Assembly: GCA_903899015.1 (NCBI GenBank)
Contig: CAIUHP010000044.1
Coordinates: forward strand, 1 to 42,350
Reading direction: 5' to 3'
Length of the DNA: 42,350 bases
From: an uncultured Armatimonadota bacterium
GTDB taxonomy: Bacteria; Armatimonadota; Fimbriimonadia; Fimbriimonadales; Fimbriimonadaceae
Part shown: positions 17,505 to 26,019 of the stretch, piece after piece
Position numbering within the stretch: position 1 is the stretch's first letter
Layout: every line of letters starts with the position of its first letter
The notes under the pieces: generated by a model
The model's input: only the letters and a program-made list of their open reading frames with translations
Told to the model about the DNA's origin: nothing
Database searches by the model: none
Translations under genes and position numbers: made by a program

Positions 17505-18353
17505 TTAAGGGCGAAGGATCAGAACCGAGTGAGGAGTCGCAACCACTTGTTGGAGACAAGAGCTACCAATGAACAGGCGCTCCATAAATCCGTGTCCTTG
17601 TGCTCCCAGAATCAGTAATTCAGCATTGAACTTAGTCATTTGCTCGTCGATGACGGAGTCAAACTCACCGGTCACGATTCGATATTCTGCTTCGATTCCC
17701 GCCTCCTTGAGGTGGTCCACGAGGCTGCTACTCTTGTTCTGCATATACGTGCGAAACTTCTCTTTCTCAATTTCGCTAGCTCCTTCGATCATGTCGTGAT
17801 CGATGGCCGTAACAAGAATGACTTTCTCAATTCCCTTGGGATTCAATCTCGCAAACAGAACGACTGCTTCGTCTGCATACTGCGAGTGGTCCGTTGCGAA
17901 AACCGCGGTGATCTTTCCGGTCTTCGCTACTTCTCCCTTCGCGATCAAAACTGAATGTCTCGATCCAATGGCGAGAGCACGACCGACGCTGCCGAAAAAG
18001 AAACTGCCGTACTTGGACTTTCGGGTCGAGCCTATAGCAATGATATCGGCATGGATCGCCTCTGCGCGCTCCATGAGCATCTGAGCTGGAGAACCGATGA
18101 AAACGTTCTTACCGATCAGGCTCATTCCGAGCTCTTCCACCGCGTCTCCCGCATCGTGAATCACGTTCTCGTCGGTCTTTCTTTGCATTTCAAGGACTTC
18201 TGCCGTCCATGCAAAGCCTTCGGAAGGACTGGTCGTGGAGGGCTCGTCAATTCGAAGTAATTCGACTTCCGAGTGAGGCATTGCCAACCGCCCCAAAAAG
18301 TTCAGAGCAGGATTATACAATCCCATTACGTCTACACCAACAATTGCCTTCAT
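17505..18353 (-). CDS. tandem-domain universal stress protein
   Basis: The 282 residues contain two UspA folds. The first runs from MKAIVGVDVMG to ADIIAIGSTRKSKYGSFFFGSVGRALAIGSRHSVLIAKG at about residues 100-138. The second begins KITAVFATDHSQYADEAV and ends LLILGAQGHGFMERLFIGSSCLQQVVATPHSVLILRP. Both carry the G-x2-G-x9-G(S/T) ATP-binding pattern in the expected place, the first in a degenerate form. Universal stress proteins are cytoplasmic and are induced by starvation, hypoxia or stationary phase. Their genes often co-occur with phosphoketolase, acetate kinase and Mg2+ ATPase genes, as here within 10 kb. No operon partner is evident. Confidence 0.9.
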   Translation of the reverse strand: MKAIVGVDVMGLYNPALNFLGRLAMPHSEVELLRIDEPSTTSPSEGFAWTAEVLEMQRKTDENVIHDAGDAVEELGMSLIGKNVFIGSPAQMLMERAEAIHADIIAIGSTRKSKYGSFFFGSVGRALAIGSRHSVLIAKGEVAKTGKITAVFATDHSQYADEAVVLFARLNPKGIEKVILVTAIDHDMIEGASEIEKEKFRTYMQNKSSSLVDHLKEAGIEAEYRIVTGEFDSVIDEQMTKFNAELLILGAQGHGFMERLFIGSSCLQQVVATPHSVLILRP

Positions 18354-18442
18354 GACTCTATTGTGGGCATATTCAACCCGACTTGATAGTCGGTATTCTC
18401 AGGTACCACCCTCCTTGTCATTGAAAGAAATGACACGAACCA

Positions 18443-18463
18443 CTGCCGATTTTGACTCGGCAG
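18443..18463. repeat. small hairpin between two same-strand genes
   Basis: CTGCCGA (18443-18449) and TCGGCAG (18457-18463) form a 7-bp stem with a seven-base loop. It lies downstream of the outer-membrane protein gene (ends 18493, minus strand). There is no T tract, so it may be a weak or rho-assisted transcription end. Confidence 0.4.
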
Positions 18464-18492
18464 GCAAAAGTTGGATATTTAAGTCTCGGTCA

Positions 18493-19335
18493 TTACGGCC
18501 CCGTTGATCGGGTCGATGGACGCATCCCTCCGAGAGCCGCGTCCATATTGGCTTTGGCCCTATTCGGGTCAAGGTTTTCAGCCTTCTCTTTGGGGCCGAA
18601 GGTCCACTGGAAAGCAAGATAAGCCGTTCCTAAGTTCTGCTTCTGAAAGCCTTTGCCGACCGAGAAAAGCAAGTGGTGACCCTCGTCGAAGTCATAAACT
18701 GCACCAAGGTTAAACCCAGTTTGGGCATTTCCTTGAACCGTCGACGGAGTCGTGTGGAACAGTTCTCCACCAAGTGAAAGGTTCTTGGTTGCTTGGGTCT
18801 GTGCTTGTAGCCCCATAAACCAGTAGTCTCGATTTCCGGGCCCAGGGTTGTGCCAATAGCCCCCTCCACCATAGCTACTCCAATTTCCAAAGCTTTTTTG
18901 AAGCCAGATCGGCAAAAAGTAGCCTGCTTGTCCCGCACCTAAACCCTTGTTGGCGTTGCCGGTTGGAACCTCGATCAGCGGAAAAATTCCGACCATCGGA
19001 CGCGTCTTGGTTTCTTGCAGAAACCGGAATTTCACGCCGAGTTCGGTGTCTCCGTACCCCCACTGATTTGTCCCACCAGCCGGGTTCGCATAAGCGAATG
19101 GCGTGATCAAATGCAGTTGCACGTTCGGCACAATCCCGTAGTTCAGTTCAAAATGCGGCGCCGTCCCGTCAACTTCACCCAGCCGATGGAGATATTGCGA
19201 CGCAATATAAACCTCCCAGTGGTGAAATTCCACCGTCTCCGGATCATCCGTAAAATAAGGCGGACCGGCCATCGCAAACGTCGACAGAGCACCAAGCAAA
19301 ACGACCGAGCAGAAAATACGGGACAACAGGTTCAT
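18493..19335 (-). CDS. outer-membrane beta-barrel protein (MetA-pathway/transporter-like)
   Basis: The 280-residue product has a signal peptide (MNLLSRIFCSVVLLGALSTFAMA, cleavage before GPPYFTDD). The mature start GPPYFTDDPETVEFHHWEVYIAS is characteristic of the family often annotated as putative transporter or MetA-pathway of phenol degradation. Alternating polar and aromatic strands follow: APHFELNYGIVPNVQLHLITPFAY, then GDTELGVKFRFLQE, then SSYGGGGYWHNPG, and a last strand LGTAYLAFQWTFGPKE. These indicate a beta-barrel in an outer membrane. The substrate is unknown. The last 25 residues after the barrel are polar and probably periplasmic. Its presence argues for a diderm cell. Confidence 0.8.
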   Translation of the reverse strand: MNLLSRIFCSVVLLGALSTFAMAGPPYFTDDPETVEFHHWEVYIASQYLHRLGEVDGTAPHFELNYGIVPNVQLHLITPFAYANPAGGTNQWGYGDTELGVKFRFLQETKTRPMVGIFPLIEVPTGNANKGLGAGQAGYFLPIWLQKSFGNWSSYGGGGYWHNPGPGNRDYWFMGLQAQTQATKNLSLGGELFHTTPSTVQGNAQTGFNLGAVYDFDEGHHLLFSVGKGFQKQNLGTAYLAFQWTFGPKEKAENLDPNRAKANMDAALGGMRPSTRSTGP

Positions 19336-19604
19336 GAGCCCCTCAGAGATTAGGTGAATCCATTCCCCGAATCAAGCCTTCCAGTTGAGATTGTTTTAAC
19401 CGAAGCCGATATTGTTCAAGCCGCGACGGGTTGACCTATGGGGAACAGGTCAGGAGCCCCATATCCCCAAACCTCAAAACGGAAACGATAAAGTTAGAAC
19501 GATTCTGACGGACATCTGGTCCGAAATCGACTGGGCCCGAGTGCGAGGGCATTGGTAAGAGCACATTTCGTACACCAATTCGTACACACGCCCCAAACAA
19601 ACGA
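19336..19604. other. non-coding region upstream of outer-membrane protein and downstream of tRNA
   Basis: No supported gene lies here. A minus-strand open frame runs through it, but it also reads straight through the tRNA and is therefore spurious. The 9-base direct repeat TTCGTACAC occurs at 19567-19575 and 19579-19587, close to the 3' side of the tRNA gene. The region near 19340-19440 probably holds the promoter of the outer-membrane protein gene. Confidence 0.45.
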
Positions 19605-19605
19605 C

Positions 19606-19632
19606 AAAACCCTCTCGATCTGAGAGGGTTTT
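19606..19632 (-). terminator. rho-independent terminator of tRNA-Thr
   Basis: AAAACCCTCTC (19606-19616) and GAGAGGGTTTT (19622-19632) form a perfect 11-bp stem around a five-base loop. The A/T ends supply the T run on the minus strand. It begins 12 bases after the tRNA 3' end in the direction of transcription. Confidence 0.88.
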
Positions 19633-19644
19633 GAACCTGAAACA

Positions 19645-19719
19645 TGGAGCCGATGATGGGAATCGAACCTACGACCTGCTGTTTACGAAACAGCTGCTCT
19701 ACCACTGAGCTACATCGGC
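19645..19719 (-). tRNA. tRNA-Thr (anticodon CGT)
   Basis: Read on the minus strand, the 7-bp acceptor stem is GCCGATG with CATCGGC, the D arm is GCTCAGTGGTAGAGC, and the anticodon stem GCTGT/ACAGC encloses TTCGTAA, giving anticodon CGT, which reads ACG (Thr). The T arm contains GGTTCGATTCC and the gene encodes its own 3' CCA. The D arm and the variable region (AGGTC) are standard. It is a single tRNA gene followed by a strong terminator. Confidence 0.95.
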
Positions 19720-19783
19720 GGACCAGCAAAAAATATACCCAGAAATGGGTTCTTCTTGCATCGAACAACGTGAAAACGCAAGG

Positions 19784-21364
19784 CTAGCGACGTTTTACTT
19801 CGATCGTGGTGATGCTGAAGGCGCGGGTTTTGACACTCAACTTGCCTTCAACGATCTCAACTGGCCCTGAATCGGGTTCGCGATAGACGCCGTCGTGGAT
19901 CGAGAAACTCATGGCTGACTTGGGCAAAAATCCCTGAGTACCGATTTTCAGATCTTGGTCAACGCTCGTCTTATTGATCACTACCAGAGTCAACCGGTTC
20001 TTGTCGTGCGAGTCCAACGCAGCATAGACGGAATTCTCCGCAGGGATTTCTCCGCTTACCGCCAGGCCTCGATCTCCAAACTTGGCACCGCGACGATCGA
20101 AATCGGTGAACGATTGAAAAGCGGCATAAACGGGCGCCTCGTCATACTTCACTCCCCAATGGCAGGCCGCGAAAAGTCCGAATCGGCCAAACACTCCGAG
20201 TGCGTCGGCTTGAGCCAACGCTCCGCTGATTTTGTTTCGCCCTCCAAACTCATATTCCGTAATCGCGAGTTTAGTTCCGGGAAAGTGCTTCGCAATCCGT
20301 TCGGCAAAATCAGGCAACAACCGAATGGGTTTGTTGCCGGATGACTTCGTAATCCAACTGTCCTCAACGTACGTTGGATCCCAAAGCGAACGAGGTGCTT
20401 GGATTCGAGCAGTCAGCGTTCCCGGCTTGTCGGGAGCTTGGTTGTAAATGATCCGAACTCCGTCTCCCGTCGCTTCCGGATACCAGTGAAAGTCGTAAAC
20501 ATCGACTAACCGCTTCCCTTCTTTTTTAGAAGCTTCACGCACTTGATCTAAATACGTGTTGGCAAAATCCCTTCCGTTCCCGTCTTTCGCACCTTGAAAG
20601 GCTCGCATTCCGTACCAACCGTAATTCACCGGTCCAAAGACAAGCGATTTGGGAGCTACTGATTTGATCGCGGAAGCGTACGTGATATTGTTTTCGATGA
20701 TCTGCTTATAGGTGAGTAGTTCTGGGCTGATTCGGGCATGAGTGTGGGGCCAGAAGTCGGGCTCGTTATCTAAGGAGAACCAAACCGGCGACTTCTTCGA
20801 TTGGACGCTTACTACCCAACGAACAAATTCATCTTGGTAAACCTTGTGGTCGTTGGTGTCGGGAGGATAGGTCAACTTCCCTCCTGGCTTTTTCGGAAGG
20901 GATTCAAGAAACCGGCTGTGAACCCAATCCTTGGAGTGATTCACATCTTTACCCCCGTCCCGTTTGTCATCTTTGTCGGCGGCGACAAATCCTAAAGTTG
21001 GAACGGTAATTAAAGCGGCAGCTCCTACCGACTGTACATGGTCAAGAAAGGTCTTAACTGTCCAGCCAGGCTCGTTACTTTCTCCGAGATAGCCGTCGTT
21101 TTGAAAGAAGTAATCGCTACCTGCGTTGCTTGCATTAGTCTCCCAGTTGTAGGCACTAAAACGATTGCCGCCTTCTCTTGCCAACGTGTAAGCACCGTGG
21201 TGAGCGTCCCACTCCTTAAACCATTCCTGAATAAAGGAATCAGGATAGTTGACTCCATAAATGTAGGGAGAGATCGCATATGACTTGCGAGCGTCCACGT
21301 CAATTTGTTGGACCTTTGCGCCCTGCAACCCAAAACCGATCAGAAGAATCGAAGCAACCAGCAT
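19784..21364 (-). CDS. secreted glycoside hydrolase family 44 enzyme (endoglucanase/xyloglucanase type)
   Basis: The 526 residues begin with an N-terminal signal-like segment (MLVASILLIGFGLQGAKV). The GH44 TIM barrel is recognisable from ISPYIYGVNYP, the conserved early motif REGGNRFSAYNWETN, and the acid/base region WFSLDNEPDFW with Glu201. The nucleophile region is LAITEYEFGG with Glu370. A small beta domain at the end (SVYAALDSHDKNRLTLVVINK) is the usual C-terminal partner of GH44. By family knowledge, GH44 enzymes retain configuration and cut beta-1,4-glucans, notably xyloglucan. The substrate here is inferred. No attached carbohydrate-binding module is seen. The gene lies between tRNA-Thr and a divergently transcribed cyclase. 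Confidence 0.88.
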   Translation of the reverse strand: MLVASILLIGFGLQGAKVQQIDVDARKSYAISPYIYGVNYPDSFIQEWFKEWDAHHGAYTLAREGGNRFSAYNWETNASNAGSDYFFQNDGYLGESNEPGWTVKTFLDHVQSVGAAALITVPTLGFVAADKDDKRDGGKDVNHSKDWVHSRFLESLPKKPGGKLTYPPDTNDHKVYQDEFVRWVVSVQSKKSPVWFSLDNEPDFWPHTHARISPELLTYKQIIENNITYASAIKSVAPKSLVFGPVNYGWYGMRAFQGAKDGNGRDFANTYLDQVREASKKEGKRLVDVYDFHWYPEATGDGVRIIYNQAPDKPGTLTARIQAPRSLWDPTYVEDSWITKSSGNKPIRLLPDFAERIAKHFPGTKLAITEYEFGGRNKISGALAQADALGVFGRFGLFAACHWGVKYDEAPVYAAFQSFTDFDRRGAKFGDRGLAVSGEIPAENSVYAALDSHDKNRLTLVVINKTSVDQDLKIGTQGFLPKSAMSFSIHDGVYREPDSGPVEIVEGKLSVKTRAFSITTIEVKRR

Positions 21365-21516
21365 TAGAAGTTATGGTACGCGAAATGGAACGTCATCACA
21401 AACAACGCATGTTTGCGCTCTTAATCGATATTCGTTCGTCTTAACTAATCGAAGTCGAGAAACTCTCGTCTAATTAATCGTGTCTTTGTCGAATAAGGCT
21501 CGAATGGTTGTGAATA

Positions 21517-22830
21517 ATGATGCCTATGGACCCAAACACTCCTGACGTACCGACTAAAGAGCAAAGAATGTTGGCTGCCATCGTCTTTACCGACGTTGTT
21601 GGTTTCAGCAAGCTCGCGGCCCAAAATGAGGCCCGCGTGTACGTCTCACTTCAACGGGACATGGGCATTATCACCAGCCTCTGTCGTGCACATAGTGGCC
21701 AAGTGCTTAACACGATGGGCGATGGTATGTTGCTGTGCTTTACCAGCGCCGTCGATGCGATGTCGTGTGCGGTCGAAATTCAGCGGACATTCTATTCTCA
21801 ATCCGCAACCTTGCCTGCAACCGATGTCCTTCATCACCGAATCGGTGTCCACCTTGGAGACATTATCGTCAATGGAGACAATGTATTTGGCGACGGCGTT
21901 AACATCGCAGCCCGACTTCAAGCGGAAGCAAAACCCGACGGCATTTGTTTCTCCAAAACCGTCAATGATGTCATCAAGAACAAACTCAAAATCGACGCCG
22001 TCTACATGGCTCCGCGCCAACTAAAGAACATTGGCAAGGTCGAAATCTGGCAGGTTCCGCCAATCGAAGAAGCTCGAAAGACCGCGATGAACGAGCTCAT
22101 TACCGCTCCTCTTGAAGTGAAGCAAGAATCCACGGGAGTAGGTGGCTACAAATCCATTGGACTCGCCTTGGCGGTCCTCGTTTGTTTAGGATCCATTGTT
22201 TTCTTAGTCAAATCGGCCGCGAACAAAGGCATTCCTCCATCCGCAAAACCTGGAAGCGTGCTCAAAGACCCCAACGCGGCGCTAAGAATCATGGCGTCCG
22301 ACCGCATGAAGAAAATCAAGGGTGGAGCGACGGATAGCGCAACCGACGCAAGCTCTTCTACGAACACGAACGCACCCATTACCGGTGGAACCGCCCCTGT
22401 ATCGGTGGCCGAACTGCAAGCGAAGTTGGATGGAATGAAAACCCAGCTCGAATTCGACCAGATCGCAGCGTTTCTACAGGCCGAAGGTAAGACTTTGCCC
22501 AACGCCGCGACGATGGCTCAGAGTTTCAGCGACTTGAGTGAAATGAAACATTGGATCGATGGCGAAGTCAATGCTGCGACTGCAAGTAACAAGATTTCTT
22601 GCTCACTCATCATGAATGGCTCTCCGACCGAAGTTGGAATCTATCGCGATCCGAGTGGAGCAGGATATACGGTTGAGACCGCAGCGGGCGTTCAGTCGGT
22701 GCCATTTGCGCAATTCGGCGCGGCAGGCATCGCCGCCATTATTCAATCGCTTGCGGCCCACCCGATCACGAACGTCCAACCAAATGCTCAAAAATGGCTT
22801 GGCGAGTTCCAACAGCTCTACCCTGGCTAA
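21517..22830 (+). CDS. membrane-anchored class III adenylate/guanylate cyclase
   Basis: The 437-residue product starts with a class III nucleotidyl cyclase catalytic domain at about residues 18-180. Metal-binding Asp26 lies in VFTDVVGFS and Asp69 in NTMGDGMLLCF. The region VFGDGVNIAARLQAEA carries the conserved Asn and Arg that bind the transition state. A single transmembrane segment (SIGLALAVLVCLGSIVFLV) follows at about 213-231. The remaining 200 residues, with Ala/Thr/Ser-rich linkers and VAELQAKLDGMKTQLEF, form a domain I do not recognise. The catalytic part precedes the membrane segment, so it should face the cytoplasm with the C-terminal part outside. Whether it makes cAMP or cGMP cannot be settled. 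ATG codons also exist at 21520 and 21526. Confidence 0.88.
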   Translation: MMPMDPNTPDVPTKEQRMLAAIVFTDVVGFSKLAAQNEARVYVSLQRDMGIITSLCRAHSGQVLNTMGDGMLLCFTSAVDAMSCAVEIQRTFYSQSATLPATDVLHHRIGVHLGDIIVNGDNVFGDGVNIAARLQAEAKPDGICFSKTVNDVIKNKLKIDAVYMAPRQLKNIGKVEIWQVPPIEEARKTAMNELITAPLEVKQESTGVGGYKSIGLALAVLVCLGSIVFLVKSAANKGIPPSAKPGSVLKDPNAALRIMASDRMKKIKGGATDSATDASSSTNTNAPITGGTAPVSVAELQAKLDGMKTQLEFDQIAAFLQAEGKTLPNAATMAQSFSDLSEMKHWIDGEVNAATASNKISCSLIMNGSPTEVGIYRDPSGAGYTVETAAGVQSVPFAQFGAAGIAAIIQSLAAHPITNVQPNAQKWLGEFQQLYPG

Positions 22831-22923
22831 CTGCTGTATCTCTTAATTGGAAATCCGCTTGTGCCCTAGGCGGTTCAAGCGGCCTAATCCATAATCTGAT
22901 GCAATAACTAACCGAGGTTTGCA

Positions 22924-24012
22924 ATGACCCCAGACACATTTCCTATTCGACGCATCGATCACATCCGATTCTATGTTGGCAATGCCCGACAGTCGGCATT
23001 CTTCTATCGACACCTGTTCGGATTCAGTGTGAAGCAGTTTCACGGTCTCGAAACCGGACTGAAACATGAAGTGGATTACCTGCTTGAGCAGGGCAATATT
23101 CGGTTCCTTTTTTCGGCTCCTGTTCGACCAGGTCACCCCATCGCCGAGCAGTTGGCGATTCATGGCGACCACGTTCAAGATGTCGCATTTGAAGTTGACG
23201 ACGTCGATTGGTCGTACAACACCGCCATCGCCCGAGGCGCAACGTCAGCTCGCGAACCCTACACATTAAGCGATGTGAATGGAGAAGTTCGCCTTGCCAG
23301 TATCCACACCTACGGCGACACGATTCATACATTTATCAACCGAGATAATTTCAAAGGTACGTTCCTTCCCCGCTTCGTCGATCGAGATGAGCCAGGAATC
23401 ACCACCGGATTGCTAGAGGTCGACCACTGCGTCGGCAATGTCGAACTGGGAGCGATGAACAAATGGGTGAAGTGGTACGAGGATGTGCTCGGTTTCACTC
23501 AGCTCATCTCCTTTGATGACAAAGATATCTCGACCGAATACACCGCTTTGATGTCCAAAGTGATGTCAGGTGGGGACGGTCGAGTCAAATTCCCAATCAA
23601 CGAGCCGGCCGAAGGGAAAAAGAAGTCCCAGATCGACGAGTACCTCGAGTTCTTTGGTGGAGCAGGCATTCAGCATGTCGCTTTAAGAACCGACGATATC
23701 GTCGCAACCGTCACCGAACTTCGAAACCGAGGCTTGCAGTTCTTACGGGTCCCTGCCACCTACTACGAAGATCTTCCCAACCGAGTCGGAAAGATTGACG
23801 AGGATCTTGCCGCCCTCCAAGATCTCGGTGTTCTGGTCGATCGGGACGACGAGGGATACCTCCTTCAAATATTCTCGAAGCCAATTACCGACCGACCGAC
23901 CCTCTTTTTTGAGATCATTGAGCGCAAAGGGGCCAAGAGCTTTGGAAAGGGCAACTTTAAGGCCCTGTTCGAAGCGATTGAGCGTGAACAGGAAGTTCGC
24001 GGAACTCTTTAG
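22924..24012 (+). CDS. hppD: 4-hydroxyphenylpyruvate dioxygenase
   Basis: HPPD converts 4-hydroxyphenylpyruvate to homogentisate in tyrosine breakdown, using Fe(II) and O2. The 362 residues form two vicinal-oxygen-chelate domains, starting with RRIDHIRFYVGN and EVDHCVGNVELG. The iron ligands are His168 (EVDHCV), His251 (GIQHVAL) and Glu330 (FFEIIER). The C-terminal KSFGKGNFKALFEAIEREQEVRG matches the conserved HPPD helix that closes the active site. GAGG lies six bases before the ATG. No other homogentisate-pathway gene is next to it. The strong hairpin after the stop suggests it is transcribed alone. Confidence 0.96.
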   Translation: MTPDTFPIRRIDHIRFYVGNARQSAFFYRHLFGFSVKQFHGLETGLKHEVDYLLEQGNIRFLFSAPVRPGHPIAEQLAIHGDHVQDVAFEVDDVDWSYNTAIARGATSAREPYTLSDVNGEVRLASIHTYGDTIHTFINRDNFKGTFLPRFVDRDEPGITTGLLEVDHCVGNVELGAMNKWVKWYEDVLGFTQLISFDDKDISTEYTALMSKVMSGGDGRVKFPINEPAEGKKKSQIDEYLEFFGGAGIQHVALRTDDIVATVTELRNRGLQFLRVPATYYEDLPNRVGKIDEDLAALQDLGVLVDRDDEGYLLQIFSKPITDRPTLFFEIIERKGAKSFGKGNFKALFEAIEREQEVRGTL

Positions 24013-24037
24013 GTCGGTTTTGCCTTATTAAGAACGT

Positions 24038-24067
24038 CAGAGGTCGCACTTTCAAGTGCGACCTCTG
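24038..24067. terminator. very strong hairpin after hppD
   Basis: CAGAGGTCGCACTT (24038-24051) and AAGTGCGACCTCTG (24054-24067) are perfect 14-base complements separated by two bases. The stem is far too stable to be chance, but it is followed by CGTCAGAAAGTGG rather than a T tract. It may therefore be a terminator that needs help or a protective mRNA 3' stem. Confidence 0.6.
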
Positions 24068-24189
24068 CGTCAGAAAGTGGACCATCCAATCCCCAAATGG
24101 GGAAGGTGTCACAATCACCTTGCACCTCGATTCTGGTGCTCAAAGAAATCTCTCGGCCCGAATCAGCGTACTAACCCATTACAGACAGC

Positions 24190-25992
24190 ATGAATGCCCG
24201 TATCTTGAAACCCACGTTCTTCCTACTCCTGGGACTCCTCATTTCCCTTTGCTCGGCTCAACCTGCGCAGAAGATAAAGTGGTCCAGCCATGTTGTCACG
24301 GGAGAACTCAAGGCCAACGCAAAGGTGCTGGTTGAAGTTGACGCTCAGATCGAGCCGAAGTGGCACTTGTATGCCCTACCGCCCACGAAAGCTACCAACA
24401 TTCCCACGACCATCGAAGTGGAAGCCCCGGCTAAGTTGGACGGCAAAGTCACCCAAGACAAACCGGAGCTGAAGTTCGATAACAATTTCAACGCGCAGGT
24501 TGAGTTCTTCGAGAATTCGGCAAAGTTCATGGTTCCCGTCCAGTTGGGAGCCGATGGCAAGGGCACGCTCAAGGTTCGTTACCAAGCTTGTAACGATCGA
24601 ATGTGTCTGCCGCCAACCAATGTGTCGGTTCCCATCGGCGGAGCCGCATCGACAGCCGCACCTAAGACCACGGGCGCCGATGCTGCAGGCACCAAGTCGT
24701 TAGAACAACAAGTCAACGAGCAAGAGAAGAAAGGATTGCTTTCCTTCTTCCTCTTCGCCTTCGGAGCAGGGCTTCTCGCCCTTCTGACCCCTTGCGTGTT
24801 CCCGATGGTCCCAATTACCGTCAGCTACTTCTCGAAGCACAAAGAATCGATGGGTACGAAGTCGAGTATCGCGGCTCCGGTGGCTTACTGCTTGGGAATC
24901 ATTTCCGCTTTCACCGGCTTTGGACTCATTGTTTCCATCGTGTTTGGTGCAAGCGGAATACAGAAATTTGCGACCAACCCGATCGTCAATCTCTTGCTCG
25001 CGGGACTGTTCATCTTCTTGGCTCTGAATTTGTTCGGAATCTACGAGATCCAACTTCCAGTTTCCCTTCAGAACAAGTTCTCACCCCGCGGTAAGCAGGG
25101 CCTGATCGTTCCGGTGTTGATGGGCTTGACCTTCACCCTCACTTCTTTCACCTGCACTGTTCCCTTTGTCGGAACGATTTTGGTGAACGCAACCAAAGGC
25201 GACATCCTGTATCCCTTCGTTGGAATGCTCGCCTTCAGTTCGGCTTTTGCTTCGCCATTCTTCTTACTTGCGCTCTTCCCTCAGTACCTTGCCAAGTTGC
25301 CCAAATCCGGTTCGTGGCTCTCGGCAGTCAAGGGCTTTATGGGATTCGTCGAGATCGCAGCCGCCGTTAAATTCTTCAGCAATTCTGACCTTGTTTGGGG
25401 AACAGGAATCTTATCCCGAACCGCATTCCTTGGGGTTTGGGTACTGGTATTCGTCGCCGCAGCGCTGTTCTTGGTCGGCATTCTTCGACTTCCTAAAGTG
25501 GACATGCCACAAAAGTTTGGCCCTGGCCGATTGATCGTGATGGTTCTAACGGTTTTCAGTGCCATCTACTTTGGATACGGCATGACCGGAAACTCACTTG
25601 GTGAAATGGAAGCCTATTTGCCCCCTAGCAAGAGTGGTTGGATCGAGAAGTACAACGAAGCGGTGGATCTTGCCAAGCGCACCAATAAGCCCATCTTCAT
25701 CAACTTCACCGGGGTCACCTGCACGAACTGTCGATGGATGGAAAAGAACATGTTCACCCGTAAGGATGTCAAGAACGAATTGAATAACTTTGTCCTTGTG
25801 GAGCTTTACACCGATAAGCAGTCAAAGGAAGATGAAGACAATCAAGCGCTTCAGCAGAAGCTCACGGGCACGGTCACATTGCCGGTTTATGTAAGCGTGA
25901 CGCCAGAAGGAAAGGTCATTAAAACCTTCGGCTCATCAACCCGAGACCCGCAGGAATTCGTAAAGTTTCTACACGACGGTCGCGGAAGCTAG
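24190..25992 (+). CDS. dsbD: thiol:disulfide interchange protein DsbD
   Basis: DsbD carries electrons from cytoplasmic thioredoxin across the inner membrane to reduce periplasmic disulfides. The 600-residue protein has all three domains. A signal peptide (ILKPTFFLLLGLLISLCSA) precedes the N-terminal immunoglobulin-like domain with Cys134 and Cys139 (YQACNDRMCLPP). The eight-helix membrane domain at about 182-465 holds Cys202 (LTPCVFPM) and Cys322 (SFTCTVPFVG). The C-terminal thioredoxin-like domain has the active site CTNC at 511-514 after FINFTGVT. All six cysteines of the relay are present. It stands alone, downstream of the hppD hairpin, and the ATG is at 24190. Confidence 0.95.
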   Translation: MNARILKPTFFLLLGLLISLCSAQPAQKIKWSSHVVTGELKANAKVLVEVDAQIEPKWHLYALPPTKATNIPTTIEVEAPAKLDGKVTQDKPELKFDNNFNAQVEFFENSAKFMVPVQLGADGKGTLKVRYQACNDRMCLPPTNVSVPIGGAASTAAPKTTGADAAGTKSLEQQVNEQEKKGLLSFFLFAFGAGLLALLTPCVFPMVPITVSYFSKHKESMGTKSSIAAPVAYCLGIISAFTGFGLIVSIVFGASGIQKFATNPIVNLLLAGLFIFLALNLFGIYEIQLPVSLQNKFSPRGKQGLIVPVLMGLTFTLTSFTCTVPFVGTILVNATKGDILYPFVGMLAFSSAFASPFFLLALFPQYLAKLPKSGSWLSAVKGFMGFVEIAAAVKFFSNSDLVWGTGILSRTAFLGVWVLVFVAAALFLVGILRLPKVDMPQKFGPGRLIVMVLTVFSAIYFGYGMTGNSLGEMEAYLPPSKSGWIEKYNEAVDLAKRTNKPIFINFTGVTCTNCRWMEKNMFTRKDVKNELNNFVLVELYTDKQSKEDEDNQALQQKLTGTVTLPVYVSVTPEGKVIKTFGSSTRDPQEFVKFLHDGRGS

Positions 25993-26019
25993 TCTTCCCC
26001 GCTTGTTGCTCGCCTTTCG

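Noticed and set aside
18443-18463. Small stem as a terminator of the outer-membrane protein gene
   Set aside because: There is no T tract and the stem is only seven bases, so I listed it as a repeat and not as a terminator.
19436-19768. 110-residue minus-strand frame
   Set aside because: It reads through the tRNA-Thr gene, a common source of false open frames.
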